Assembly: GCA_036172665.1 (NCBI GenBank)
Contig: CM069870.1
Coordinates: forward strand, 57,908,212-57,972,211
Direction: 5' to 3'
DNA: 64,000 nt
From: Prosopocoilus inquinatus
Taxonomy: Eukaryota > Arthropoda > Insecta > Coleoptera > Lucanidae
Under the pieces are notes generated by a model. The model made no database searches. It was given only the letters and a program-made list of their open reading frames with translations, and was not told the origin of the DNA. This document shows, one piece after another, positions 1 to 11,711 of the stretch; position 1 is the stretch's first letter, and every line of letters starts with the position of its first letter. The translations under genes and the position numbers were made by a program.

Positions 1-299
1 TTCGAGTCAAGGTTCCCTGCGGTTTCCGCTTCCTTGTGATAAGTTTGCTCGTAACCCGTTCGCCCGGCCTGTTTTCGTAATGTTGCGGTTCACCTTAGTA
101 TTCGTAAGTTGTTTTCCCAACGCTAACCGATGTAAATAAATGAGTTATCATCGTAGAGGGGAATTGTTGTTTCAGTAAATATTTCTCTTAAGACAACACC
201 CGGAAGTGTTTGAGGCACAAGGCATAAAATAATAAGCAGAATGACGTACAAAGAAGAACTAATGACATTAAATAATTGCGGTAAATCAAAATTATTAAA

Positions 300-775
300 A
301 GCTTTTGAGTAAGTTTTTTTTTTTTAAATGTAAACTTGTTGGCTAGATTTTTTTGTTGACACACAATATTATCTGAGGACGGAGTTACAATAAACATTCA
401 CTCACCATTGGCTAGGTCTCTCATTCCCAATGTTCTTTCTTTCCTTCTCGCTTCCCTGACCGCAACAGACGCCGAGGGTGAACGTCTTAGCTTTCGGGCA
501 TTGCATTCCAATTCGATAAGGACCATGCAAATTATAAGTAACCTTTTACGAGTATCTATTCAGTAAAATGGAACATTTCACTTACCGGGGCCGCTTTCCC
601 GGCCCCACCTGCTCCAGCGGCGAATCTAGAAGCTCTAGCTCCCTCATACTGATATTGGATACTGGGGAAGTCGTCCTCGCACGTTGATTTCTTATCTTCG
701 CATGCATTAAGCTCCATGTTCACCTGCGGATATGAAACCCACACCTCCCCATGGATATTAGCATACCTTGCCTCC
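300..775 (-). repeat. Exon-like repeat, copy 1 (three exon/intron-boundary-like segments)
   Basis: Read on the minus strand, this stretch looks like part of a spliced transcript. A donor-like GGCAAG|GTATGC lies at 767/766. An acceptor-like CCGCAG at 729-724 is followed by an open segment at 723-586 that ends at a consensus donor, CCCCG|GTAAGTG. A third segment, 455-406, lies between GGTCAG and AATG|GTGAGTG. The middle segment encodes a Cys/Asp/Glu-rich stretch (ACEDKKSTCEDDF), then an Ala/Gly-rich one (RFAAGAGGAGKAAP). A diverged copy with the same donor sites in the same order lies on the plus strand at 43033-43460. I do not recognise the protein. It could be a gene carried by a mobile element or a duplicated host exon set. 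The two-copy homology is seen directly; the splicing is inferred. Confidence 0.5.
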
Positions 776-1382
776 TGCGCATGAGCTCTCTGCTTATTGG
801 TGTAACCGCCTCCTACAAGTGCCTCCAGGACTTCGACCGAGCACGGATATACACCAAGTCATGACCGTTCTAGGGAACACGACCCCCGCAAGGTCAGGCA
901 TTCAGCTAGCTTTTCTTCAGCATTGTCGGTCCCTACAGTGCTACGCCACTCTACCGATCCCCGACAATGCATGATAGTTCAACCACATCTTTCTGTCGCA
1001 TCGTCGGTCCCCTACAGTGCTACTCCACTGGACAGATCCCCGACAATGCATCATTCAATCATACCTCATAGGTCACCTAGAGACGCCTGCTGACGTCTCT
1101 GTGCACCTCTCCCATGTCGCTGGTCCCCTACAATGCTACGCCACTGGACCGTTTCCCGACGACATCTCACTCCTGCTCTCACTCGAGAGCCCAGGTCACC
1201 GTCTCCTCGACGGCTCCGTAAACCTCACCAAGTCAACCACGAAATACTTTACCAGATTACCATTTCAAGGCCGATGTTGTCTCGTAATAAAAGATCGCCT
1301 CCTTCAGGCTGATATCTCGTGGACAGCCCTTACCAAACATCCACTACACATTTTAATCACCTTCGCGAGCCCGTACACGTAA
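773..1382. repeat. GC-rich irregular tandem repeat
   Basis: A motif of about 50 bases (CCCTACAGTGCTAC, then a CCACT block, then CCCGACAATGCAT) recurs three times, near 924-975, 1003-1056 and 1117-1170, at uneven spacing. Plus-strand reading frames stay open through much of the block and repeat the peptide LQCYAT followed by PIPD or PFPD. The block is clearly richer in G+C than its surroundings. On the minus strand it directly precedes the exon-like repeat, so it could be upstream exon sequence of the same transcript. No known domain is recognised. Confidence 0.5.
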
Positions 1383-1389
1383 AGAAGAG

Positions 1390-1911
1390 TACCCTACGCG
1401 GTAAACCTCGGGAGACTGCCCTTTCTTTTTCGTTTTCTTTGCTGCCCAGACTAAACACGCCCCCATATCATATTACCAAACTAATAACGTAACAAAATAT
1501 GCCAGTGCTTCAGAGATATCCCGAGAATGCATAAACTTTCTTAAACTCTAAACTTCTAAAATAAATAACTACAACAAACTTTTCCTTTATTTTTCTTTTA
1601 CGTTACTTTTAAGAAAGCCCTGATCTACTCCATTCTACTTTCTTTATTTCGTTAAATCCTTCTTAACCGACGTTCCGTTTTCAGGAAAGTTCTTAAACAA
1701 CGTGAAATGTTGATTATTGCAACATTTTCACTCACAGTGATAATAAAACTTACCTTTAGCTATCGCCCTCAGAAAGTAACAAATATAAATAATTGAATCT
1801 TTAATCAAGAAAAAATTGCTACACCGGATGAACCAAAAACCCAAAAGTAGTATACGGTATTTATTTGCTTTAAAAATACCTTGCATAACATTTTCTTCTA
1901 ATTTCAGAATT
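1390..1911. other. Non-coding, nothing recognised
   Basis: AT-rich DNA with short T-tracts. I see no conserved coding signal, terminal repeat or RNA gene. Confidence 0.5.
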
Positions 1912-2136
1912 TTATAACGAGCAAGTTCTGTGTGTTTCTCTCTCCATTCTTTTTCGTACCGTATTTATGCTGGCCTTGCCCTTGAAACACTTTGACTTTG
2001 TACACCTTTTAAAGCAGTCATGAAAGCAAAAATCTAGTGGTGTGAGGTTTAAAGATTTTGATGGCTGCATGGAACCATAGCAGTCATTCTTCAAATACAT
2101 GTTCAGCATTCCAACTACAAAAAAATTGATTTGCAT
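1912..2136 (-). pseudogene. Tc1/mariner transposase C-terminal scrap (tentative)
   Basis: A short minus-strand frame contains LNLTPLDFCFHDCFK. This resembles the mariner block around the third catalytic aspartate (SPD-L/F-TPLD-F-LWG-x-K), followed by a helical stretch with the spacing of the C-terminal tail. The diagnostic SPD has become LNL, and no other transposase motif or terminal repeat was found nearby. It would be a very old fragment. The similarity is short and could be chance, although the intact D,D41D protein at 28.3-29.4 kb has the same TPLD block. Confidence 0.3.
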
Positions 2137-2625
2137 TTTTTTTTAACTCGTATGACGGTGTAAGTTTCCCTTAAATACATATGTCCCAAAAAGGCGGGTG
2201 ACAGAGCGCTTTTCGTTAGACAGCTGCTCTTCGCCTCCATTGATCGATATCGAATTTTTCTAGAAGAACTGTGAGTGGTCAGTGGTCAATATAGTATAGA
2301 GTGTCAGATGTTTTGCTGCAAGCATCACATTCGTGGGCTGTTCAGCCATCTTATTTCATCCACCATTGTCAAGTTTTGTTGATGAACGATGAACGGCAAT
2401 TACTTCTACGTGATCTGAGCGGCACTCTCCGCTAATTCAAATATTCATTTGTGCTTTTCCAAGCCTGACAACTATTATCAGCCAAGTATTTATGACAAGC
2501 GATTTCTGTACACAATACCGTCTATAATGCTTGTTTTTTTCTTTCTTGAAGCTTTTGGTCTTGGTTTTGGTTTTGATCTTATTATTCGTGTTCGCTGTTC
2601 ACTTTATTTGTGGGCGTTTAACCGA
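2137..2625. other. Non-coding, nothing recognised
   Basis: Mixed-composition DNA up to the MITE insertion site. The short open frames here have no recognisable domain. Confidence 0.45.
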
Positions 2626-2634
2626 GGGATGTTT

Positions 2635-3421
2635 GGGTCTAGGACAATTCGCCATCGCCGATTTGTCGTCGCCAATTCACCGTCACCGATTCGTCGTAGG
2701 TACAATTCGGACTAAAGTTTTAAGTCCAGGTACATATCCAAATAATAATATACCGACAATTATATGTAAATAAAATAAAGAAGTTAACATAATTAATGGA
2801 AAATAAAATAATTTGTTATTAATTAAATGTGATACATAGATAAAGAAACAGATAGAAAAATTTGGTCTCCCAGGAAGTATTTCTTATTCTTCAGGGTGTT
2901 CGTAAAATCCCTCCAATTTTTCTTTTTATATTTTTAGATTCTGCTCAAAATCATATTGATTTTCATATCAATCAAAATCACTACACATCAAAAGCTTGCT
3001 TTCAAAACATTGATTCATTAAAGCTCGTCATTTAAAATTATAAATTGAAAAAGGGGTTCCATTAAAAAAAAAAAATAGAATTATGATTATGTTTACGTAC
3101 AGCACCAATTTTTTCGTAATTTTGTGTCTTACGGTGGTCGCACTGTAATTAGGAATTTATTTTAACTTGAAATAGAAAAACAATAGTAAAGTCCATTTTA
3201 ATTTACTTGAAACGTACTGAAATTATAGTTATTTTCTTCAATTCGTAGGTATAACTTGAATATTATCTAAAATGGTCAGAAAGTGTTTTAAAGCTTATCA
3301 AGCTAAATAAAGCAGTAATATGGGACGGCGAATTGAGCGGACGGTAAATTGGATCGACGACGAATTTGTTCTACGACGAATTGGCAACGGCGAGTTGGCG
3401 ACGGCGAATCGTCCCATCCCC
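2635..3421. mobile_element. 787-bp non-autonomous DNA transposon with 9-bp target duplication (Mutator-like)
   Basis: The element is flanked by a perfect 9-base direct repeat, GGGATGTTT, at 2626-2634 and 3422-3430. Its ends are inverted repeats: GGGTCTAGGACAATTCGCC on the left against GGGGATGGGACGATTCGCC read inward from the right. Both ends carry arrays of ATTCGTCG/ATTCGCCG words about 12 bases apart in opposite orientation. The interior (2720-3310) is AT-rich and has no transposase. A 9-bp duplication with terminal GGG is typical of the Mutator superfamily, so this is probably a MULE-derived MITE. Boundaries and duplication are seen directly; the superfamily is inferred. Confidence 0.75.
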
Positions 3422-3430
3422 GGGATGTTT

Positions 3431-5742
3431 CGAGGCCATGGGATTGAAGTTAGCTACACAACGCATCATCGCAGGACTTTAAGGATCGTTCGCACAGAGA
3501 CAGATGAACGCTTCGTTTCCTTATCGACCTGCATTATGGACGAATATATGACCTGAGCACAACTTGGTAAATGTAAAGAGTTCGACACCATCAGATTTGC
3601 TTTAAATTATATATTTGCTCCTCGGTCGATACACAACAGGATACAAGCACAGTGAATTTGTTACTTATGTATTTAACGGGCGTTAAGTTAGTAACGAAAT
3701 GCGAGGCGTGTATTACATAATTTAGTTTCGAGGCATTCGTGTTGTGCGTTTAGATTTTTGCACTGTTTAACGTTGAATTACTATTGTTTTTTTTTTACCT
3801 GAACGTACTCGCAATTCAAACCATTTGTGTGTTAACGAACAAAGACAAATAACAGTAACTGGTGTTTCTTTTTTCTTTATCAACTTTCTGTAAATTGTTT
3901 AGTGATCTGTTTGAACCACCCCGTCCCACTGAATAGCCGGTAATTACACGTAATCTTACGATTTATAGGTAGGTAGCAACTTGATTATATTTATTTGTTA
4001 CATGATTATGCTTTACCTAAATTTATAACTTGAAAATTAATGTATATCGGCTTAGATTTTTTGGGTTTTTCGAATTACAAGTAAAATCCACCTCCGAGAT
4101 TTGCTACATTCTTCCTGGCTCACCCGTTAAATTCCAAAAGAAGTCATGCGTCTCCTGGCTTATTTTTCATATTCTTCAAAGAAGAAAAAAACGATTCCGG
4201 TTTTCTCGGTTATATTTAAATCACAAATGAAATGCGAATCGACGGAGGACGTTTAGTGAATACAGAAAAAGATTTGAATTTCCTTGAAGAAATGCTGCTT
4301 CAAACGAAGTCGGCCGGGAATAAAAACATTAATCTCAGCTTTATTGGGTCCATAAATTTTCGAATATTAAACTCTGTTTCAGGCTTTAGTCCCGGCATGA
4401 GTGGAATGCTGTAAGTTAAGTGCATTTGCGGCATACTTTGCCGTTTATTGGACGGTTGGTTCGTTCTGTTGTCGGAGAGTTTAATTTTAAATTGTTGTGA
4501 CTTTGAAACATTCGCAACACTTGACTCGAAGTTGCTACAGATATATTAGAATTTTAAAGTACACATTCATATTAATACATGAAATTAACTCTTATAAAAT
4601 ACTCTAATACCTATACTGGGTGATTCAAAATCAGTGTTCGACTCATCAACCACAGGTAGTACACAGGAAAAGAAAATAGAAAGTATATCTGCATAGGGGG
4701 TCAAATATCCATAGATTTTGACTTAAAATGCTTTGAAGATATAGATGTAAATTGGCTGATAGGCACTAGTACAGCTGTATTGCGTCCAAGGAGCAATGAA
4801 CTCGCGTGGAACTGAACGAAACACTAGCGTTTACCTTGAAATGAAACTGTAAAACGTTTTTATTTATGACTTTCTGCGGAACAAATGTATATCACGTAAT
4901 TCATTTATTCGAAGTTCGGACTTGTGTATGTATATGTAAGAAATTAATCATAATTTCCATTTTGGATTCAAAGAAGGTTGATTTTTGAAATGCCTCTGAT
5001 AGGTTTATTTCTTGCTGTTTCGCACTTGCATTACCTTACGGGTAGGATACTTATTTTTAATCACTCCGTGCATAGATTACATAAATATTTATTAAACATG
5101 TGATTAGATGTTGTTGTGAATTAGGGTTAGAATTTTGTGAAATTTTTCACATTTCGCGATCATTTCTGCTCTTAAAATTTGATCCTTTCGTCTCGAATTT
5201 TTCGAATAGCCGACAACAACCTATCAAAACGAGTGGGATGGCAAACGTTCTCCACACTCTTCATTTACTCTGCCTAGGCTGGAGGGGAAAATATCTAAAT
5301 ATGACTCCAAGAAATGGATTTTGAAAAAATGTCCTATTTTCTTGTACTTCACAAGGTCTTATTATTGTTCTCCAGAAATTCTTTGTAATTGTAATATTTT
5401 GTAAGGGTCTCCATGGAGCTGCCTGAACCTCATCTAGACTATTTTCGAATGCAGGATCGTTTCTGAATGCATGGATAAACAATTATCCCTCACTTAATTT
5501 ACTTAAGTTTTAGGAGTTGAAATCTTTTCGCAGTACGATATATTGCCGCTGTTAATTTACGACTTTTCCAGAATTATCCTTATTTCGTTGCCTTGGTTCA
5601 TAATTAAACCTTGTGTGGTATTTTTAACTACTTTCCAGCATTCTCAAAGTCACATAGTAATTTTACTTTTATAGTGTATTCCTGCTGATACTTCTGAGTA
5701 AGAGCTTTCTCCATCTGATTTGAGTTGATTGCTTATTTAAAT
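3431..5742. other. Non-coding; possible transposon-end sequence near 4618
   Basis: No coding domain is recognised. At about 4618 the sequence ACTGGGTGATTCAAAATCAG resembles the outer end of a Tc1/mariner-type element, but no matching inverted end was found within reach. The remainder is AT-rich and unremarkable. Confidence 0.4.
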
Positions 5743-5994
5743 TAATGCCTGAACGGTCCAAGTGGAAAGGGAACGACTTTGCAGTCGTAAGGTCGTGGGT
5801 TCGCACCTCCCTCGAGATATTTCTCTGGAGTGGTCATTACTCACTTCAGGTACCCTTCAGTGTTGGGGATACAATTGGACACTGCTTCCCCTTCAACGGT
5901 GAGGATGTTTGGAAGTAATAAAACCTTGGAACACTTTACACACACAAAAATACACTCTCGCTCCTGAGGTCTTGACAAGTTTATAACTTAGGAC
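5743..5994 (+). mobile_element. tRNA-derived SINE, copy 1
   Basis: The 5' part carries RNA polymerase III promoter elements spaced as in a tRNA: an A-box-like CGGTCCAAGTGG at 5754-5765 and a B-box-like GGGTTCGCACCTC at 5797-5809. About 190 bases of non-tRNA body follow. A second copy lies on the opposite strand at 33297-33541 and can be aligned from the A box to the end of the body, including the shared block ACACTTTACACACACAAAAA near the 3' part. The tRNA-like head cannot fold as an intact tRNA gene and is followed by the SINE body, so I call it a SINE. Copy 2 sits inside a Mutator-like element, so the family was mobile. Confidence 0.75.
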
Positions 5995-7560
5995 CCCGTT
6001 GGGTAAACACCACAGATAAAAAAAACTTTGTTTTCCTTTTACGTTAATTTTGAAAAATCGCTGTATATTTATATAATTTAATTAAACAGACATTGTGCAC
6101 TAAGATTTTGTTGATTGTTACCTTTAAACAAGCTGTTTTTAGATAATGACAAATAAACAATCCTTTTCCGAGGGACGAGAGGAAGGCCCAGTTTCCCTAA
6201 TAACAGCGCGGGCCCCGGAGCTGTTTGTTCCTCTCTTCCTGTAATTAAATCCGGCGTAAATAAATTGCCCTTTAAGAGAGAAGAGCTTAGCTCAGTAGGA
6301 AAAAAAAATAAGTGATTTCCTTCTCGATCTACAAAATTGCCAGACTTTACGATGCCCGCATAGTTGACGAGAAAGTCCGGAGTACTCGCTGATTTATGTA
6401 ATCTAATTGGCCGGAAAGGGAAAGCACACGATTACAGACTATTCTCTCAGTATTCGAGGTGTAATCCTAACTAAAAGCGATTCCAGCAAGATAAATCATT
6501 CGCAAATGCGTTTGAAGTTCAAGATAAATTGCCACTCACAGTAACAAAAAAAAAGAGTGGAATCGTTTAATTTTCGAAAGAAAAATTATTATTCCTTGCT
6601 TGGAAAGTAAAAGTTTCCCTTTCAATAAGTTTTGGAGGCAATTAAATATGCGTCCCGTGTACTTTGGAAGAGGCAAAAAATTAATCCCCGTCGCTAACAA
6701 AGTCGGTAAGTGTCTCGAAAAGTACTAAATTAATTATCTCAATTCTCTTCAGTTATTTACCATTCCTTTCTGGAAATTTCGAATAAAGCGTAAAGCTCTT
6801 CAATTATGCAGGAAGGAAATACGTCAGGCGAAATATGCCTTTGTTTAATCAAAAAGCGCCGCAAGCATCACGCCCGGATTTACGTCGGTTTTCACCATAG
6901 CTGCTTCAACACGGCAAATCGCATTTTGTTATTATATTTTTCAGTGGATGTTATTTATTAGGAAATTGTCCGCGCATCAATTGAGCAGTTTTTCCCCTCG
7001 GAGCTTTTTTTTGCGGATAGAATACAAATTAGATTTTCCGGAGCATAAATCACCGTCAAGTGTCAACGTGCTTTAAATAACAGATTATATTACAAAATTC
7101 GCCTACACAGTGCCTCCATACGAGATTATTTTCCTTTATTGCCCCTTTACGAACAGGACTGTGCGGTAGAGTTATGAAAGCTCTCCGTTACGAGCGACAT
7201 TACAAAGCTGCACAACATGGAGTCGATTACGAGTGTTCCATATTTGCCTATTACGCGGACAATGTAGGAAGTCCTGATTCGACAACGAACAAATCATTGT
7301 GAGAATTTTTTTTATATAAATCACTAAACTATACATCATTTCTTTCCTTTCCTAATTACCAGACCTAGAAGGATTTTAGGCGGAAAGTCTCGTTAAACAT
7401 ACAAGGAACTACTAATATGTTGGAGCGATCATAGTCGGAAAAATTTCAATTCTTTAATGCGTCTGCCCTGTAAAAACAAAACAATAAACCAGTCCAAGCC
7501 TGAGAAGTCTATGCGGCACCACTACAGTTCTGGTCGACTGGATATAAAAACTTGTTAAAA
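5995..7560. other. Unique-looking non-coding DNA
   Basis: No open frame with a recognisable domain and no repeat of other window sequence. Composition is more balanced than in neighbouring stretches, with many ATTA/TAAT words and short G+C-rich blocks (for example CGCGGGCCCCGGAGC near 6209). It resembles the texture of insect intergenic regulatory DNA, but that is an inference from texture only. Confidence 0.4.
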
Positions 7561-8805
7561 CAGGGTGTTCTTTTACTGTGTGTAAATAAAAGAACCTCAG
7601 TATAAGTACGTGAAATGCTACCTTCTGCGCGTATTTTCGGGTGGCTACCGATTCATAGCCAAAAAAAATTCGGAGGTTCCACTTGTTTGAAACTGCTGAA
7701 ATATGCGAGAGAGAAACATTCAGCAAGGTCATTGACGCCTTCCTCTGTAGTCAGTGGGTGTGCCCACACACAGCGCCAATCCTAAAAAGAGTCCCGCATT
7801 TAAACTCATTCTCCATCGTATCGTAATAAAAATCACTGATATCGTTTATTACAATGCCTGGGCCCTATGTGCGTTTCCACAGACTTCCCCATACAAGAGT
7901 AACATATCTCTTTTTTCATGATTTGTAAATGCCATTACGATCTTAATATGCGTTTTTACGAATCAAAAATCTATCTTCGTTTATCAAATTTTTCGTAACT
8001 GCAGAACGCTAATGTAATACTGCCCCACCTTAAACGCGTTACAGCTGCCGCGCGTGTAAAAACACAAAACATTGCCGTAATAAAAAACATCAAAAGAAAT
8101 ACGAAACTGCGACTTTATCGAATGCATGCGAGAATACTTTAAAATACTAATCAATTTGTAAATTTTGGAATTTGCAATGCAAGCGCGTTAAAAATGCTTT
8201 ACTTATCCGAATTTCATAACTGAATTAATATAAATTGTAAATTTAATGTCAGTCATATTGGTAGTGAGCGCATATCAGTTTTAACAGCTATTTTATTCTC
8301 CCTCATGTGATTACGTAATGCGGCCGATTTTAAACTGTACAAACAGTAAATAAATTACAACATTATTTTAAAGTTTGATGTCATTATTTAACTCATCCGC
8401 ATTTTTTGTGCATTATAATCTTCGGTTTATAATTTGAAAATACCTAAAATTGTAATTACTTGGAGTGAAGTGGCACTTGTTTTAATTAATTCAGGCGCTT
8501 TGTGAACCCGTTTAAAATATTTCGACTTTTACGATCTATTAAGAGGCCTCATACGAATCAAACAGATGTTCGTTTACGACATCGTAAAACACTGACCTAT
8601 ATTCGGTTCTTCATTCAGAGAGGCAAGGCGGCGTACCATCCAGTCGTTAGCTATGCCAGCAGTTCTCAAACGGTTTGGTGAAAATCTTCCAATGCATTTT
8701 TATTGAAAACTATTGACTTACTGTTGAGGGCATATAAGTTTAATCGTTGCCATTTATGGTGATGTATTAGTTTTAAATGTTTGCACACAGTAAAAGAACA
8801 CCCTG
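7561..8805. mobile_element. 1.2-kb mariner-like non-autonomous element
   Basis: Terminal inverted repeats of about 24 bases: CAGGGTGTTCTTTTACTGTG at 7561 and its inverse ending CCCTG at 8805, with at most one mismatch. The right end is followed by TA, and the left end is preceded by AA, one change from the TA target duplication of this superfamily. I find no transposase between the ends. The CAGGGTGT end sequence is typical of Tc1/mariner elements. Confidence 0.65.
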
Positions 8806-9471
8806 TATAACCGAAAGATTCTCAAATGAGCATTCTTTTTGCAGTGACGGCGCTTATACCTATAGATATGAATGAAATGCATTATGCTAGTCTATTTAAA
8901 AGTTACTTTAAAGAATTATAATGTTTTCATAATTATTAATTAAAAAAAAAAAAAAAACATAAAGGCAATTCTATTATACACGCAATTTACATGAAACGGT
9001 TGCTTCTCGTTTAATAAGCACGAGTGTGAGAGTTAAACCGTTCAGCGGCGACGTTGAAATCTACGCCGCTGCTTTGTTTATCTTTATACTGGTTTTTACC
9101 AGATATCCTAGAAATGTCCGAGCTTTACTAATTACAATAAAGGTGGCAGTTACTACTTGGACAAATTTGATAAAATTGATCTTTATTGATTTTTTTTCTT
9201 TATTTGATTGATGCACAAAATAATGTATGGTTTCTTATTTGCCTCAGACCATCCTCAGATTAATATTTGTTAACTCTGTAACTACGAATTACTTGTATGG
9301 TATTTTCATAGAAATTAATGAAATGTGACGCTGACAGTAATAAAACAATGCCAACTTTAAACGCCTGTATCTCTTGAACCAGCAGCATACATACACTTTT
9401 TTGCAGAATATGAAACTTCATGTGGTGCCTTCTGAATTATGGCCAGTTGGTTTGAACTTGAAAGTGATATA
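8806..9471. other. Non-coding, nothing recognised
   Basis: AT-rich spacer between two mariner-type elements, with a poly-A tract near 8942-8956. No coding signal. Confidence 0.5.
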
Positions 9472-9783
9472 CAGTGTGTCCCCGGATGAACCTAACTATA
9501 CCTATTTCAAATTTTAGAAAGAAAATTCATTCTTAGAGGATGGTTAGAAATCGAGACAACGTGATATTTAGTACATTTTATTTGAACGGAAGGTAAAAGT
9601 ATTTGCGGAAAAGGAAGTTTATAGTGTCAACAGAAGTTCAAATATCTAATCTGAGCGTTATACCTTAAAATTGATTCTTTCTTGGTCTTCGGTATTATCA
9701 AAGTAATAATGATTACAAATTTAGATAAACTCCCAATTTATTACACAATTAAAATAAAGCACAAAAACAAGGAAAAATTATTG

Positions 9784-10555
9784 TACATGTTGCCCTCCTA
9801 AAGCTGCACAGTTTTCAACGACTGCCTTAAATTTTTCGAATGCTAGTTGAATGGTAAGTCCATTTATGTCCTCCACAGCTTCTATAATTTTTTGTTTTAA
9901 AATATTTTCGTCATCCTGGAAATTAAACACATAGACATTTTGCTTAAGATGTCCCCATAAAATAAATCTTATGCAATAGTGCAGCGTTTCCCAAACTTTT
10001 AGGTTTCGCGACTCCCTTTTGAGCTGTGTTAGGGTTCACGCCTCCCCCCACCCTCTCATTAATGATTGTCAAATGATTATTTTTTAAATATTTGAGACTC
10101 CTCATTACATTTCATAACTGTAGTCGATAATATACGGTCACGAGCATTAAATTATGGTTGTCATTGTCAAACAAAACGTCAGTTTTAATTTTAGAAATTA
10201 GAATCTCCATAGTTTCAATCAAATACAAGTTCGGTGCCAGCCTATGACAATTAATGTATATGTAACCCCTTGCACAAAACAATACGATAAATTAGTTGCA
10301 ATTTGTGGTCATTTGTTGTTAGATTTATTCTACTGCGCCCCCCTTACAAAACTTACGCGCGCCCCACAGTTTGGGAAACCCTGCAGTAATGTCTGGAGAA
10401 CGAGGACGCCATCTAATAGGAACTGTCCAATCCATTTATTACGAAAATGTCTATTTAACCACTCCCTAATTTGAATTGAGTAGGATAACCGTTCTGTTGA
10501 AAATGAAGCGCTAGTCTCTTCTGCAAAGTGCCCGTTTTTGTAACGATTTCTTCGG
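9784..10555 (-). pseudogene. Mariner (D,D41D-like) transposase C-terminal half, broken
   Basis: Minus-strand frames give FQQNGYPTQF (the FQQDG block around the second catalytic residue, here Asn instead of Asp), then REWLNRHFRNKWIGQF, WRPRSPD, and, after a 402-bp insertion, RFILWGHLKQNVYVFNF. The C-terminal tail ends GGQHVQ-stop at about 9784. The block order and the W-I-G spacing match the intact D,D41D transposase at 28281-29363, so it belongs to the same broad family. Several frameshifts, the Asp-to-Asn change and the hAT insertion make it inactive. The amino-terminal half is not recognisable. A mariner-type end, CAGTGTGTCCCCGG, at 9472 probably marks the 3' end of the element. Confidence 0.75.
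9982..10383. mobile_element. 402-bp hAT MITE inserted in the mariner transposase
   Basis: Ends are inverted repeats of the hAT type, CAGCGTTTCCCAAAC on the left and GTTTGGGAAACCCTG on the right. The 8 bases on each side, CAATAGTG (9974-9981) and CAGTAATG (10384-10391), are alike except for two transitions, as expected for an aged 8-bp target duplication. It splits the dead mariner transposase just after the SPD motif, so it is younger than that element. It contains no coding sequence. Confidence 0.75.
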
Positions 10556-10561
10556 GAAAAT

Positions 10562-11583
10562 TACATTATCAGTTATTAGTTTCTGCAATTTGTTTTCAAA
10601 CATGTGCCTATATCTCGAAAATTTACTAATCTTTTGCGATGTAAAAACTAGTTCACTGTATTCCTTATCTCTATTTTTATCGGTTTTATTTTTATTTTTT
10701 GAGAAAATTGAGAAAAACCTGTATATTAATTGAAAAGGACCACAGTGAAAGAATTATACAATGTTAAAGTACCCTAATAATACTACCTTACCATTTTTTC
10801 TCGTAAGTTCTACATTTTGAGCAGTCTACTGGTGTATGTACGATATTTATTTTAATGAAACGCGGCATAACGTGCTTGGAATATTGGATTCTAAATTTTA
10901 TTGACGCGCTCTAGAGTGTAATATCAACAAACAAAAAATATACTACCCTGCATTTTATGATATCGCATTTTACAATGCAATTTAAACGAGAAACTGCGAC
11001 TCCATAAAACGCAGTCTAGTGTATGTATGTATATGTTCGAATAGCATCGATAATTTGTTTGAATCGTAGTTCAGTTTCACACAATCAGAGAGACAGTGTA
11101 GGTAAGTTTACATTTTTGTGAATATGTTTGCGATTCTCATTAGAACTTATCTGTTCTATTCTCATTTGAAAAGGTTTTTTTACAACCCTTTATTATGAAA
11201 AGACATTCCATTGTCACCGGATGCTTCCAGCGAAAGTTTGATTTCCGTAACTAATGAGGAAAAATCTCATAATGTTAACTTTCGTCTTTAGAATCGAAAA
11301 TAAAGTAATAAATAAATAAGATCGGCAAGAAAGAAGAAGAAAATTAAAAGAAACTAATAAAGAACAGAGTGTAGTTGAAGAACTGAGTTAAACTTAAAGA
11401 ACGGACGCAAGAAACCCTGATGAAAGAATAAAAAATTCGAAAGAAAGGAGAAGACGATATCTGCAAGGGTTGTTTCACAAAAGAGAAAGATGAAATTTGA
11501 CAATTTATGTCAAGCGAAACGGATACAAATAAAACAGTTTTCACAGAATATCAGATTACATGATAGTTTCTTCTACTTAACTA
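10562..11583. other. Non-coding, nothing recognised
   Basis: Probably includes the eroded 5' part of the mariner element up to about 10.75 kb. The rest is AT-rich with A-rich runs near 11330-11520. No conserved motif. Confidence 0.4.
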
Positions 11584-11711
11584 GGGCTCGATCTTTTCAT
11601 TTCTGGTTAATTTTAACCATTGATTAATTGCTATAGAAACAATTGTCTCTATAATTGTAAATATGGGAATAAATCAACCATTAAAATTACTGAGAGATGA
11701 AAATACCGGCC
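11584..11711. mobile_element. 128-bp palindromic MITE (PIF/Harbinger-like)
   Basis: The two halves are imperfect inverted copies: GGGCTCGATCTTTTCAT with TTAATTTTAACCATTGATT on the left, matched by GGCCGGTATTTTCATCTC with TTAATGGTTGATT read inward from the right. The flanks share CTA on both sides, fitting a 3-bp duplication. No coding capacity. Confidence 0.5.

Noticed and set aside
4618..4880. ACTGGGTGATTC end as a mariner element
   Set aside because: No inverted partner or transposase found, so an element cannot be delimited.
5743..5830. Possible tRNA gene from the A- and B-box words
   Set aside because: The tRNA arms do not close, a SINE body follows, and a second copy with the same body exists at 33297-33541.
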